DNA from: Planctomycetales bacterium
GTDB taxonomy: Bacteria; Planctomycetota; Planctomycetia; Pirellulales; Lacipirellulaceae
Assembly: GCA_020427155.1 (NCBI GenBank)
Contig: JAGQOW010000029.1
Coordinates: forward strand, 1 to 41,021
DNA length: 41,021 nt
Direction: 5' to 3'
In this document: positions 16,148 to 26,596 of the stretch, in pieces
How positions within the stretch are numbered: position 1 is the first letter of the stretch
How the letters are laid out: each line of letters begins with the position of its first letter
The notes under the pieces: model-generated
Databases searched by the model: none
What the model was told of the DNA's origin: nothing
The model's input: the letters and a program-made list of their open reading frames with translations, nothing else
Made by a program: the position numbers and the translations under genes

Positions 16148-18568
16148 TTACCATTTGCTCATTTCTTCTAGCAGCAATCCCCATTGCTGCCGATTGAAGT
16201 TTGTTGCCAGTTTAAAGTCGGTATCGGGGGGCAAGGTGCCCAACATCAGTTTCGCCTGCTCGATGGTGCCTCGCGCTTTAACTGGCTGGTTCAATCGGCT
16301 CCAGCAATTGGCAATGTGTACAAAGCTTTCGAGCACAAATGGCTCGTTCTGATACAAGGTAGAAACATTGGAGTACGCCTTACGGGCTTCTTCGTAGCGT
16401 TTTAGTTCAAACAGGACAGAGCCTTGCATCATGTAACAGTTGCGTAGCAACGTGCGCTGCATTTCGCCGTTTTCTGCATGCCCACTATCCAAGGACATCA
16501 TTCGCTGAACGATAAGGTAGTTTTGCAGAGCGGCTTCGAGATTCTGGTCACGAAGCTTGCGGTTTTTTTGACGTTCATTTTCCGTCTTGGCCGCCTTGAT
16601 CTTTTCCGCAGGTTCTTCTGCTGCATTGTGATAAGAACGGGCAATGATGTAGCGGGCGAGGGTTGCTTTGGGATCGTCAGGATAGCGTAGAACTGCTTCA
16701 TCAAGGCTCTTGATTGCTTCTTCGAAGCGTCCTAGGTCGTGGAGCAGTTCGCCGAGGGCGAATAGCGAATCGCGCCATTCGGGGCTAGTTGGCAGCAAGT
16801 CTTCGCCTTGGAGATTCGATCGTAGTAGCTCTTCGGCCTTCTCAGAGTTTCCTAGCTGGCGGTAGACTCGAACACAGTCGAGACGCGCCTGAAAAATGTC
16901 GCCTGCGTTAGGATGCATTTCAATGCACTCTTCAAAGGCGGCGATGGCTTGCTTTGGTTCGTTAATAGCTGCGAGCGATTGTCCCAATCGCAACAATGCC
17001 GTCGCTTTGTGACGACGCGATTCGTGATGCAAATACTCTCTTAGCACGCTGGCCGCGTGCGTATAACTTTGCCCGCGATAGTAGCTCTCAGCCGCGTCCC
17101 ACAAGTCTTCAGTGAATTCGCGGGTGGCAAAACGTAACCGTGAGAGCGTCTCAAAGTCGCGTCCTGCGGCACGAAGATGGTATCGCCCTAACTTCCAGGC
17201 TTCCTCTCCATAGAGATGGCTCGACTGGGCTGCTCGTTCTAATTCGAGGTTTCCCCACTTCGCATGGGTTCTAGCGCGCAACTCCGTCACTTCCATTTGG
17301 CCAAAGACTGGCGGAAACTGGTCGACCAACGCCATTGCATGCTCGAATTGCTCCTCTTGCACAAAATAGGCGTGAGCGCGAACCAATCGCTTGCGAAGTT
17401 CCGAGAGCGGAAGCAAGCGATTGACATAGGTGAGCGGTTCTCCTACCGATTCGAGAACCGATCGATAGCCGACGAGGGACAACTTGTAATCCCCGGCTTC
17501 CCGATCTAAATCGGCTTTCGTGAGAGTCGCGATGATGCTCTCGGGGGTGTCGCCGTACAGTTTGCTGATTCGGTCGTACTGATTGCTCGCATCTGGTATC
17601 TTACCTTCCAACTCATAACTGCGGCCAATCCAGTACATTGCCTGGCGTGTCAGCTCGCCGTTGAGCGGATCCTGGTGGATAGCTTCGCGAAGGTCATCCC
17701 GGGCTTTTGCAAAACGCTTGGCGCGCTCCTCGCTGTCCGCGGGCAGTTGTTCGGCCAACGAAATCTCGAGCTGCCCCGAAATACTCTTGGCCAGAGCAGG
17801 CGGCGACTGCTCGTTGCTGGCCATCGCCAGTGCTTCGCGGGCATCTTCGATCTTGCCGAGCCGCCTCAAGATGTCGACCTGGGTGAGCAAGGCCTCGGTT
17901 CGGAGTTCTCCATCCAAGTCCTGGTCGCTAAGCACCGCTCGATTGTGTTCGAGAGCCGATACAAGATCAGGTTCAGGAACCCCAAGATAGGCTTTCGAAA
18001 GCAGAGCGTGGACCTCGGTAGCAGGCATGCCAGGATCGTTAAGCAAGTCTTCCAGCACCTCGATCCCCTCTTGGGCTTGATTGGCGCGTATCAGACTTTG
18101 CCCTAGCAGATAATTCAATTGGACTTCGCGCACGGGAGGTACACCCAAGGAACGCGCTTTTTGCAGGTAGCGTGCTGCCACTAGATGCATGGCACGTCTG
18201 CGACCGGCAGACCATTCCAGTTCTGCTTCAGCGGCTTTGACTGCCCCCAGGACGAAAAGCGAAGAGCCCAGCCCATCGATTTCATTAGAGTTCCCTTGCA
18301 TACGAGTGACGATGCTACGGGCTTCCTCATAATTCTCTTTGTCCATTGCTTCCATGGCACGGGCCAGCGTGGCTGGGTTTTCTTCGCTAACCGCGAGATG
18401 TGCTAAGTAGCTCCAGGCCGCAAATGTGCTGCCAAAACCCACTACTGCCAGAGACCCTACCACCGCCATTCTGAGCCGGCTGGCTTTCGTCCAATGGATC
18501 AAACGCGAAACGCGGCTTGATGCATTTGGAGTGTTTTCGTCAGCTTTGTTGGGTTTATCGTCGGCCAT
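16148..18568 (-). CDS. Large membrane-anchored TPR protein
   Basis: The 806-residue protein has a Lys/Asp/Asn-rich cytoplasmic start, one membrane helix (about 34-58) and then about 740 residues of helical repeats of tetratricopeptide type. Examples are LARAMEAMDKENYEEARSIV, LLRLGQSLAAINEPKQAIAA followed by FEECIEMHPNAGD, and LFALGELLHDLGRFEEAIKS followed by LDEAVLRYPDDPKATLAR. No catalytic motif is visible. The topology suggests that the TPR solenoid faces the periplasm and binds other proteins. It is the first gene of the TPR-FlgN-kinase-regulator block, so a link to flagellar assembly or to the signal sensed by the kinase is plausible but unproven. Confidence 0.8.
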   Translation of the reverse strand: MADDKPNKADENTPNASSRVSRLIHWTKASRLRMAVVGSLAVVGFGSTFAAWSYLAHLAVSEENPATLARAMEAMDKENYEEARSIVTRMQGNSNEIDGLGSSLFVLGAVKAAEAELEWSAGRRRAMHLVAARYLQKARSLGVPPVREVQLNYLLGQSLIRANQAQEGIEVLEDLLNDPGMPATEVHALLSKAYLGVPEPDLVSALEHNRAVLSDQDLDGELRTEALLTQVDILRRLGKIEDAREALAMASNEQSPPALAKSISGQLEISLAEQLPADSEERAKRFAKARDDLREAIHQDPLNGELTRQAMYWIGRSYELEGKIPDASNQYDRISKLYGDTPESIIATLTKADLDREAGDYKLSLVGYRSVLESVGEPLTYVNRLLPLSELRKRLVRAHAYFVQEEQFEHAMALVDQFPPVFGQMEVTELRARTHAKWGNLELERAAQSSHLYGEEAWKLGRYHLRAAGRDFETLSRLRFATREFTEDLWDAAESYYRGQSYTHAASVLREYLHHESRRHKATALLRLGQSLAAINEPKQAIAAFEECIEMHPNAGDIFQARLDCVRVYRQLGNSEKAEELLRSNLQGEDLLPTSPEWRDSLFALGELLHDLGRFEEAIKSLDEAVLRYPDDPKATLARYIIARSYHNAAEEPAEKIKAAKTENERQKNRKLRDQNLEAALQNYLIVQRMMSLDSGHAENGEMQRTLLRNCYMMQGSVLFELKRYEEARKAYSNVSTLYQNEPFVLESFVHIANCWSRLNQPVKARGTIEQAKLMLGTLPPDTDFKLATNFNRQQWGLLLEEMSKW

Positions 18569-18877
18569 TTCAATTGCAAACAGAAATGCTCGTGTCAGTC
18601 ATCCCGAGACGCACTACTTTCCGCCAGGCGGCGAGCTATGATCCGCTTTCTCGCGAAAGCGTCGCGCAAGGCGAAGCTCCTCTAGCAGGACTCAGCCAGA
18701 GAGAAAAGCGACGGGCTTGTAGCTAAAGAAGTCGTGGGCTGTCAATCCACGTTGCCAGATCGCGGGTTGCTGGCATTGCAGGACAGGACTCCAGACTGCA
18801 AGTTACCCACACTGGAGTAGGCTTCGACGAAAGTATCGCACTAAGTAGATTAGCCGAAACAGCAGGCGTCGCTTACG
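18569..18877. other. Intergenic region with a short hairpin
   Basis: These 309 bp separate the esterase-like gene from the TPR gene, both on the minus strand, so the TPR block's promoter should lie here. The one clear structure is a perfect 7-bp stem with a 4-nt loop (CGCTTTC, tcgc, GAAAGCG) at 18644-18661. I found no sigma-54 element with GG-N10-GC spacing and no coding frame I can support. Confidence 0.4.
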
Positions 18878-19660
18878 CTAGCTGGCGGTCGAGACGATCG
18901 ACTGGGGGCAGGCTCGTTCCATGATCCAGTTATCGACATCTGAAAGCATCACGGTGGTCAGTCCATCCCCTTCGGGGTAGAGCCTGACCGACAGAGAAGA
19001 ACCGGCCGAATGCAGTAGTCTCACGTCAGCCATCACCTGGTCGAGAGAATAGCCGTCGAGATCCGACGAACCCGAAGGCGACACCGACAGCAGCAAGGGC
19101 AGTTTTCTGGCCTCAGCAATCCGCTTCAGGGGCCTGGAGCCTCGAGGCATCGCTCCCCCCAGCGAGATCGCTCCCGCAAATTGATCTGGATACTCCAAGC
19201 CGAGTCGAATCGCCATCGTACCGCCAGCAGCGTAGCCCGCGATGAAGATTCTTTCGCGGTGAATGCGAAAGCGTTCCTGGGCCGTCTCGACACATTGCCG
19301 TACCCGATCCATGGCCGTTTCGATGGAACTCGGCGATTGGTTCCAAGTGAACGCACCGCGGATCCCCTCCACGCGGTCGGTACCGCGCGGGGCAACGGCC
19401 ACATAGTTGCGGACACTGACCAGCGGCATGACTTCTCGCAATTCCTGCTCGTTGCTGACACCACTGTGCAACCAGACAATCAAGGGATAAGCGTAACGTT
19501 GTTCGTAGTGAATCGGGGCAAACAAACAGTGAGAGGCCCCGGCGCGCTGCAAGCCAACTTGGCCGGTCTCATCGAATTCTCTCGTCCAATCGAAGTCACT
19601 CTTCGATACTGGAAGCAGTGAGGGGATAACGTCCTGAGTTGGCAACGGCGAACGATTCAT
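18878..19660 (-). CDS. Alpha/beta-hydrolase-like protein lacking its nucleophile
   Basis: This 260-residue protein follows the phospholipase/carboxylesterase (PHB-depolymerase-like) pattern: YPLIVWLHSG (59-67), YVAVAPRGTD, WNQSPSSIETAMDRVRQCVE, the nucleophile-elbow strand RIFIAGYAAGGTMAIRLGLE, then FAGAISLGGAMPRG and a C-terminal SLSVRLYPEGDGL...LSDVDNWIM. In active members the elbow is G-x-S-x-G; here it reads G142-Y-A144-A-G146, so Ser is replaced by Ala. Where a His is usual near the C-terminus (YPGGH-type) there is D232. It is probably a pseudoenzyme or binding protein. The ATG at 19660 is preferred over a TTG 63 bp upstream that adds 21 atypical residues. It lies alone between mdh and the TPR gene. 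Confidence 0.75.
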   Translation of the reverse strand: MNRSPLPTQDVIPSLLPVSKSDFDWTREFDETGQVGLQRAGASHCLFAPIHYEQRYAYPLIVWLHSGVSNEQELREVMPLVSVRNYVAVAPRGTDRVEGIRGAFTWNQSPSSIETAMDRVRQCVETAQERFRIHRERIFIAGYAAGGTMAIRLGLEYPDQFAGAISLGGAMPRGSRPLKRIAEARKLPLLLSVSPSGSSDLDGYSLDQVMADVRLLHSAGSSLSVRLYPEGDGLTTVMLSDVDNWIMERACPQSIVSTAS

Positions 19661-20084
19661 AGTGCTCGTGAGGGCTGAAAAGTTTCGACGGAATGACCAA
19701 TGCAAACGTTTCGCCAGAACCAATGCAAAGCAATCTTGCTTCCGTGCCCCACATCAGTACCCTCCAGCATTCTCAAACCGAGTCAATGCTTGGAAGTCTG
19801 AAATGAGAATATGTCTCGTGCATCCATGCCTGATCATGATTTGCACGTGAATTGCGTAAAATGGCGGAACGTCTGGGGGTTGTAAACCAGCGGCAGACAG
19901 ATGTCAACGTCATGGCCCAGATTTGGGGCAGTCCGCATCGAGTGCTAGCAAATCCTGAAGCAGGGGCGGGAAACCCAACCTGTTTCAACCGATGCACAAG
20001 GCTCTCGCCCCCCTGCGAAGTGGGACTCCGCAGGGGGCAAAAGGAGCTCTGAAACTGAGCCATCAAGCAGCTGAACACGCGATA
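19661..20084. other. Intergenic region downstream of mdh, with a GC-rich hairpin
   Basis: These 424 bp lie between mdh (ending at 20085) and the esterase-like gene, both on the minus strand. A strong hairpin spans 20007-20038: GCCCCC plus TGCG pairs with CGCA plus GGGGGC, giving 10 bp with one bulged C and an 11-nt loop. It is placed to stop or stabilise the mdh transcript, but no U-run follows on the minus strand, so it is not a standard intrinsic terminator. I see no supportable gene or tRNA in the rest. Confidence 0.4.
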
Positions 20085-21726
<1,642 letters not shown>

Positions 21727-21933
21727 ATTTTTGGTTACCTGCAGGTTGCCATCACAGCGTTTGCGGGTGGAAATGGCTGTTCTAAGGCATATCGCGTTTT
21801 CGGGGCGTCCCACTTCAATCCGCTTGTGGCCTTTGTCCAGAGCGGGCTGGACGTTAGGCCGCGACTTCCCTACGATCCCACCCTCTCATCTACCCACTTT
21901 TCTTATCGACATATCGACAAGCGGAGGCCACGT

Positions 21934-24012
21934 ATGGCTTCAGAGGCGTCGGCCGCGACCGGCTTGCTCAGTCGCGGTCAGGATCTCATCCTGCCCATTG
22001 CCATAATCGCCAGCGTGCTGGTGATTCTAGTGCCGTTGCCCCCAGCACTGATGGACGTGCTGTTGGCGGGCAATATCACGATTGCTGTAATCGTGCTGCT
22101 GACAACGATCTACGTACGTACGCCGCTCGAGTTCAGTATTTTCCCCTCGCTGTTGCTGGCGACGACGTTAGCGAGACTCGTTCTCAATGTCGCTACCACA
22201 CGTCTCATCCTGACCCGCGCCGCGACTGACGATTTGCAGGCTGCCGGCGGAGTCATCACGGCGTTCGCCGATTTCGTGGCCGGCGATGGCAAAGTGGTCG
22301 TGGGTCTGATCATCTTCGTCATCATCGTCGTCATCCAGTTTGTCGTAATCACCAAAGGTGCGACTCGCATCAGCGAAGTTGCGGCTCGTTTTGCCTTGGA
22401 CGGCATGCCCGGCAAACAAATGGCGATTGACGCCGACTTGAACGCAGGCATCATCGACGAACGCGAAGCCCAACAACGTCGCGAAGCAATCACCCAACAA
22501 GCCGATTTTTACGGGGCGATGGATGGTGCTAGTAAGTTTGTCCGCGGCGATGCCGTCGCCGGCATCGTCATTACCGTGATCAACGTCCTGGGCGGGCTGA
22601 TCATCGGGATGGCAGAGTACAATATGCCATTGATAGAAGCCGGCTCGTTATTCACCCGCCTGACGATCGGCGATGGCCTGGTCAGCCAGGTCCCGGCATT
22701 TTTGATCTCGCTGGCAGCCGGTCTGTTGGTTACTCGCACGACGGGCAAAAGCAATCTGCCGCGTCAGTTCATTTCGCAACTCTTCTCTCGTCCACAGGCA
22801 ATGGCGGTGGCAGGAGGATTTCTCGCCGTGTTGGTCATGACCGACCTGCCGCGAATGCCTCTGATGGTACTTTGTGGCGCCTGCCTGGGAATGGCGCGCG
22901 TGCTGACGCAGAAGGAAACTCAATCACTGATCGATCAAGAGCGCGTTCAAGAACAACAGCCTGAGGTCGAAGAGCGCATCGAAGACTATCTCACCGTCGA
23001 TCCCATGGAGGTCGAAGTTGGCGTCGGGTTAATCCGGCTGGCCGATCCCAAGCGAGGCGGCGACTTGCTGGAACGCATTCAACGCGTCCGGCAAAGTGTC
23101 GCGAGCGAAATCGGCATTATCATGCCGAAGGTTCGCATTCGCGACAATATGCGATTGGAGCCCAACGAATACCGTATCAAGATCGCTGACATGCCTGTTG
23201 CCCACGACATGGTCGAGCCAGGCCACTTGCTGGCGATCGACTCGGGCTTGACCACTGGCAAGGTTGACGGCATCGATACCAAGGACCCGGCCTTTGGCAC
23301 CGACGCGCGCTGGATCGTTCCCGCACTGCAAGACCAGGCAGAGATGTTGGGATATACAGTCGTCGAACCCAGTGCCGTGCTGGCGACCCATTTGACGGAA
23401 ATCTGTCGCGGCCATGCCGACGAAATCCTCACGCGTGACGCAACCAAACATCTGGTCGACGAACTGAAGCAGACGCAGCCTGCCGTGGTGGAAGAACTCA
23501 TCCCCGGCTTGATGACTCTAGCCGAGGTGCAAGGCGTACTGCAACTGCTGCTCCGCGAGCAAGTCTCGGTGCGGCAGTTCGCTCTGATCCTGGAGACTTT
23601 GGGCGATTACGCCAGTCGCACCAAAGACCCGATTCTGCTTGCCGAGTACGTACGTCATCGGCTCGCCCGACAAATCTGCACTCGCTATCGAGACAACGAA
23701 GGTCGCTTGCACGTCGTCGCGCTCGACCCGGCCATGGAAGATCGAATTCGTGCAGGATTCGAGCATACCGATCGAGGACTCTTTGTCCGGATGTCTCCGC
23801 AGGCGATCGAAGCCACCTGCAACGCGATCTCGCAGGAGGTTATGAAACTCACGACCGCCCACCATACCCCCATCGTGCTTGTGAGCCCACAAATCCGGGC
23901 TGCCCTGAAACAGATTGTCGAGAATCACCTCCCGCAACTTGTCGTCATGAGCTTCAACGAGGTCACCCGCGATACACAACTTGTAACCGTGGGCCTGGCG
24001 TCGGACACCTGA
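21934..24012 (+). CDS. flhA: Flagellar export gate protein FlhA
   Basis: FlhA forms the nonameric export gate of the flagellar type III apparatus. The 692-residue protein has about eight membrane helices in its first 320 residues. Conserved stretches are FSIFPSLLLATTLARLVLNV, the FHIPEP loop (TKGATRISEVAARFALDGMPG, then KQMAIDADLNAGIID) and GDAVAGIVITVINVLGGLII. A large cytoplasmic domain follows (VGVGLIRLAD, then the RDNMRLEPNEYRIKI region, and near the end HTPIVLVSPQIRAALKQI). The start is the ATG at 21934, with GGAGG at 21923-21927 six nt upstream; an earlier in-frame GTG would add 36 atypical residues. It leads the plus-strand flhA-flhF-flhG-fliA block. Confidence 0.97.
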   Translation: MASEASAATGLLSRGQDLILPIAIIASVLVILVPLPPALMDVLLAGNITIAVIVLLTTIYVRTPLEFSIFPSLLLATTLARLVLNVATTRLILTRAATDDLQAAGGVITAFADFVAGDGKVVVGLIIFVIIVVIQFVVITKGATRISEVAARFALDGMPGKQMAIDADLNAGIIDEREAQQRREAITQQADFYGAMDGASKFVRGDAVAGIVITVINVLGGLIIGMAEYNMPLIEAGSLFTRLTIGDGLVSQVPAFLISLAAGLLVTRTTGKSNLPRQFISQLFSRPQAMAVAGGFLAVLVMTDLPRMPLMVLCGACLGMARVLTQKETQSLIDQERVQEQQPEVEERIEDYLTVDPMEVEVGVGLIRLADPKRGGDLLERIQRVRQSVASEIGIIMPKVRIRDNMRLEPNEYRIKIADMPVAHDMVEPGHLLAIDSGLTTGKVDGIDTKDPAFGTDARWIVPALQDQAEMLGYTVVEPSAVLATHLTEICRGHADEILTRDATKHLVDELKQTQPAVVEELIPGLMTLAEVQGVLQLLLREQVSVRQFALILETLGDYASRTKDPILLAEYVRHRLARQICTRYRDNEGRLHVVALDPAMEDRIRAGFEHTDRGLFVRMSPQAIEATCNAISQEVMKLTTAHHTPIVLVSPQIRAALKQIVENHLPQLVVMSFNEVTRDTQLVTVGLASDT

Positions 24013-24055
24013 GGTGCTTCCTCATCTCCCAAAACTGTGACTTGCAACTGAAACC

Positions 24056-25246
24056 ATGAATATCAAAACCTTTCGTGCCAAAACGATGCAGCAGGCTCTC
24101 GATCTGGTTCGTACCGAACTCGGTCCCGAAGCAACGGTGTTGCATACTCGCGAGCTCAATAGCGGCCTGGTAGGTCGTTTGCTCAAAGGCCGCCAGTACG
24201 AGATCGCTGCTTCCACCGAAGTGCGTGTTCCGACACGGCTACCGCAGACCTCGGTTTACGAGTCGGTTTCTAGCGTTCCCCCTCCGCATCCTGTCGAAAC
24301 AGACTACCGTTCCAAGTATCGCGACGACTTTCGACAGCAGAACGACGGCCTCGAAGAACTGCATTCGCTTGCAGAAAGGCTTCAATACGGCACGCGCGTC
24401 GCCTCTCCCAGCCAGGTACCCGACTCGCTCTTTCACATCTACACCGACATGATCGAATCGGACATCGAGGAGAGCGTCGCACGCGAACTGCTCGAGCAAC
24501 TGAGCGACATGCCAGCAGCTACTTCCGGCAGCAAGGCGGCCCTCCAAGCCCAACTAGCCCGACTCTTGCAAGCCGAACTGAGAGTGACCGGGCCGATCCA
24601 GCTGACTCCCGGGCAGTGTCGCGTGGTCGCCTTGGTGGGGCCCACGGGAGTTGGCAAAACGACCACGATTGCGAAGCTGGCGGCCAATTATCGACTTCGC
24701 GAGAACAAGCGAGTCGGTCTGATCACGGTCGACACGTATCGTATCGCCGCCGTGGAACAGCTGCGAACCTATGCCGATATCATCGATCTGCCGATGGAAG
24801 TCGTCAGCACGCCTCGCGAGATGCGCGAAGCGATCGCACGGATGCGCGATCTCGACCTGATTCTCATGGACACGGCAGGACGTAGCCCTCGCGACGAGGT
24901 CAAGATACAGGAACTCAAATCCATGCTTGCCGAGTCGCAACCAGACGAAGTACATCTGGTGCTCAGCTCAGTCGCCGGAGCCAAGAGCCTTGCTACTACT
25001 GCCGAGCGATTTGGCACCGTGGGAACCACGGCCTTGGTGGTCACCAAGCTCGACGAGGCAACTTGCTTCGGCAATCTGATGTCGATCACCGGCACAGGCG
25101 GCCTGCCGGTCAGTTACTTGACAGACGGCCAGAATGTTCCCGATGACATTTGCGTCGCCAGCAAAGAAACTCTGGCCAACAGGATTCTGGGATTTTCCGC
25201 TCTTCCCCAACCCGCTGCCTCTAGCCCGCTCTACTCTCATGCGTGA
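24056..25246 (+). CDS. flhF: Flagellar biosynthesis GTPase FlhF
   Basis: This 396-residue SRP-type GTPase sets where flagella are built. It begins MNIKTFRAKTMQQALDLVRT, the conserved FlhF start. A variable linker follows (about 55-125), then the N domain and the G domain: P-loop GPTGVGKTT (195-203), VDTYRIAAVEQL, DTAGRSP and TKLDEA. All GTPase motifs are intact. Its 3' end overlaps flhG by 8 bp (ATGCGTGA), implying coupled synthesis with its regulator. FlhF usually recruits FliF to the pole, so a defined number of polar or sub-polar flagella is likely. Confidence 0.95.
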   Translation: MNIKTFRAKTMQQALDLVRTELGPEATVLHTRELNSGLVGRLLKGRQYEIAASTEVRVPTRLPQTSVYESVSSVPPPHPVETDYRSKYRDDFRQQNDGLEELHSLAERLQYGTRVASPSQVPDSLFHIYTDMIESDIEESVARELLEQLSDMPAATSGSKAALQAQLARLLQAELRVTGPIQLTPGQCRVVALVGPTGVGKTTTIAKLAANYRLRENKRVGLITVDTYRIAAVEQLRTYADIIDLPMEVVSTPREMREAIARMRDLDLILMDTAGRSPRDEVKIQELKSMLAESQPDEVHLVLSSVAGAKSLATTAERFGTVGTTALVVTKLDEATCFGNLMSITGTGGLPVSYLTDGQNVPDDICVASKETLANRILGFSALPQPAASSPLYSHA

Positions 25247-26138
25247 TCAAGCCGACAAACTGCGCCAACTCGTCCGCGACACCGTCAAGGAACATCCGGC
25301 ACTGGAACCAGGGGTACCGCTGATCGTCGTTAGCAGCGGCGTCGAGGGGCAGGGCTCCTCGACCGTGGCCGTTCAATTGGCTCGCGAGTTGGCCCGACTA
25401 GGAAAACGCATTGTGCTCGTCGATGCCAACCTACAGCAACCTGGCCTGACAGCCAGACTCGGTTGCGAACCGGAAGTCAGCTTGGCCGAAGTGCTCAACG
25501 GTAACCGTTCGGCGGTCGAAGTCATTCGGTCTCTAGGCGAATCGATTCAATTCCTGCCTGGCCGCTGGACGGCGGAGGCGCCTCCTGAAATCGGTCGCGA
25601 AGCGATCAAGCGACTTCTCGCCGAACTGCGATCCTTGGGAAGCCACGCGGAGCTAGTGATTCTGGATGCAGGGCACGGCATGAGCCCCTGGGTACAGCAA
25701 CTCTGGCGAGCAGCGCAACAAGTTCTGCTGGTCACGACACTCGAATCAGAACCGATGAAACAGAGTTACGCTGCTGTCAAACAGGCACCCTGGGGCGACG
25801 TCGATAGCAAAGTTCGCCTGGTCATCAGCAAGAGCGAGGATAGCTCCTTGGCTCAGCAAGCAGGCGAACGTTTTGCTGCCACTTGTCGGCGCTTTCTGGG
25901 GGTCAGCATTTGCCAGCCTGTTGCAGCAATCTCCAAGGCGCCAGCAGGCGACCACTTTCAGGAACGCGCAAACTCGCAGGCGAAAGATACTGCGTTCAGT
26001 CAATCGGTTTGTCTGCTCGCGGCCGAAGTGCTCAGCAGTTGCCTGGTGCTATCTAGCTACCGCAAGCGGCAGCTAGAAAACAGTGCAGATAATTTGTTCG
26101 ATTTCAGAAATATGACTCAATCGGTTGCCCGCAGATGA
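25239..26138 (+). CDS. flhG: FlhG/FleN-like MinD-family ATPase with degenerate P-loop
   Basis: This protein of about 299 residues directly overlaps flhF, the standard place of the flagellar-number regulator FlhG (FleN, YlxH). It has the ParA/MinD fold signals: strand LIVVSSG, then VEGQGSST (35-42), the A' strand IVLVDANLQQPGL (D62) and the Walker B-like LVILDAG. The signature lysine and the P-loop lysine of the KGGxGKT motif are absent: where Lys is expected there is S40. The loop otherwise recalls the GEGKST loop of capsular tyrosine autokinases. The C-terminal 90 residues lack an evident amphipathic membrane helix. The start at 25239 is used because earlier codons lie inside flhF and are not ATPase-like. 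ATP hydrolysis may be lost or altered. Confidence 0.8.
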   Translation: MRDQADKLRQLVRDTVKEHPALEPGVPLIVVSSGVEGQGSSTVAVQLARELARLGKRIVLVDANLQQPGLTARLGCEPEVSLAEVLNGNRSAVEVIRSLGESIQFLPGRWTAEAPPEIGREAIKRLLAELRSLGSHAELVILDAGHGMSPWVQQLWRAAQQVLLVTTLESEPMKQSYAAVKQAPWGDVDSKVRLVISKSEDSSLAQQAGERFAATCRRFLGVSICQPVAAISKAPAGDHFQERANSQAKDTAFSQSVCLLAAEVLSSCLVLSSYRKRQLENSADNLFDFRNMTQSVARR

Positions 26139-26225
26139 CGATAAACAACAAAAGTAGAGCGTGCTGCAATCTGCTGTCAAAATGGCGCGATTGCGGAAAG
26201 TTTAAGGCCGGTTGGGAGGTTGCCC

Positions 26226-26489
26226 GTGGCTCGTACTTATGCCGCCATCTTGGCTTTGATCGGGATGCAAGTCGTCTTGCTCCGAGCCATGAAAGACGGA
26301 GCGGGGCTGGAGGGCACGATTCCTATCGCCTTGGCGTGGATGGCCCTGCTGGGCGCCATCGGGACAATTGTGGGCTACCTGGCCCAAGTGACGATCGACG
26401 AATCGGTCCGCGTTCGAATCGAAACGGAACTGGTCCCAGTCTTGACCGAAGATGAGCCAACTGCCGAACAAGGTGCCGCGGCAAGTTAG
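26226..26489 (+). CDS. Small two-helix membrane protein in the flh operon
   Basis: This protein of about 87 residues has two hydrophobic helices (about 5-20, TYAAILALIGMQVVLLRAM, and about 32-52, PIALAWMALLGAIGTIVGYL) and a polar, acidic C-terminal tail (about 58-87). I do not recognise a family. I chose GTG at 26226 because GGGAGG (26214-26219) lies 6 nt ahead; a TTG at 26220 is too close to that site. It is 87 bp after flhG and about 107 bp before fliA, so it is very likely co-transcribed with flagellar genes and could be a small motility or assembly factor. That role is inferred from position only. Confidence 0.75.
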   Translation: MARTYAAILALIGMQVVLLRAMKDGAGLEGTIPIALAWMALLGAIGTIVGYLAQVTIDESVRVRIETELVPVLTEDEPTAEQGAAAS

Positions 26490-26596
26490 CTGCACCTCGA
26501 GAACAAGTCTCGCCGCAACGAAACACAACGAGAACGGAATCTCGCTGAAAATACTTTCTTCGCCCTGGCGTCGAAAGCGCATCACGGAGGAACCGC

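Noticed and set aside
21774..21790. GG-N10-GC sigma-54-like site (TGGCTG ... AGGCA) 145-160 bp before flhA
   Set aside because: The -12 half is poor (AGGCA against TTGCA) and the leader would be long. Spacing alone is too common to support a call, though an flhA promoter must lie in this gap.
26192..26206. TGGCGCG and TTGC words before the small membrane-protein gene
   Set aside because: They are 1 bp apart instead of 4, so the sigma-54 spacing is wrong.
26566..26580. TGGC-N8-GCGC with GG-N10-GC spacing before fliA
   Set aside because: It would start transcription within a few bases of the fliA ATG and exclude its ribosome-binding site, and the -12 half does not match.
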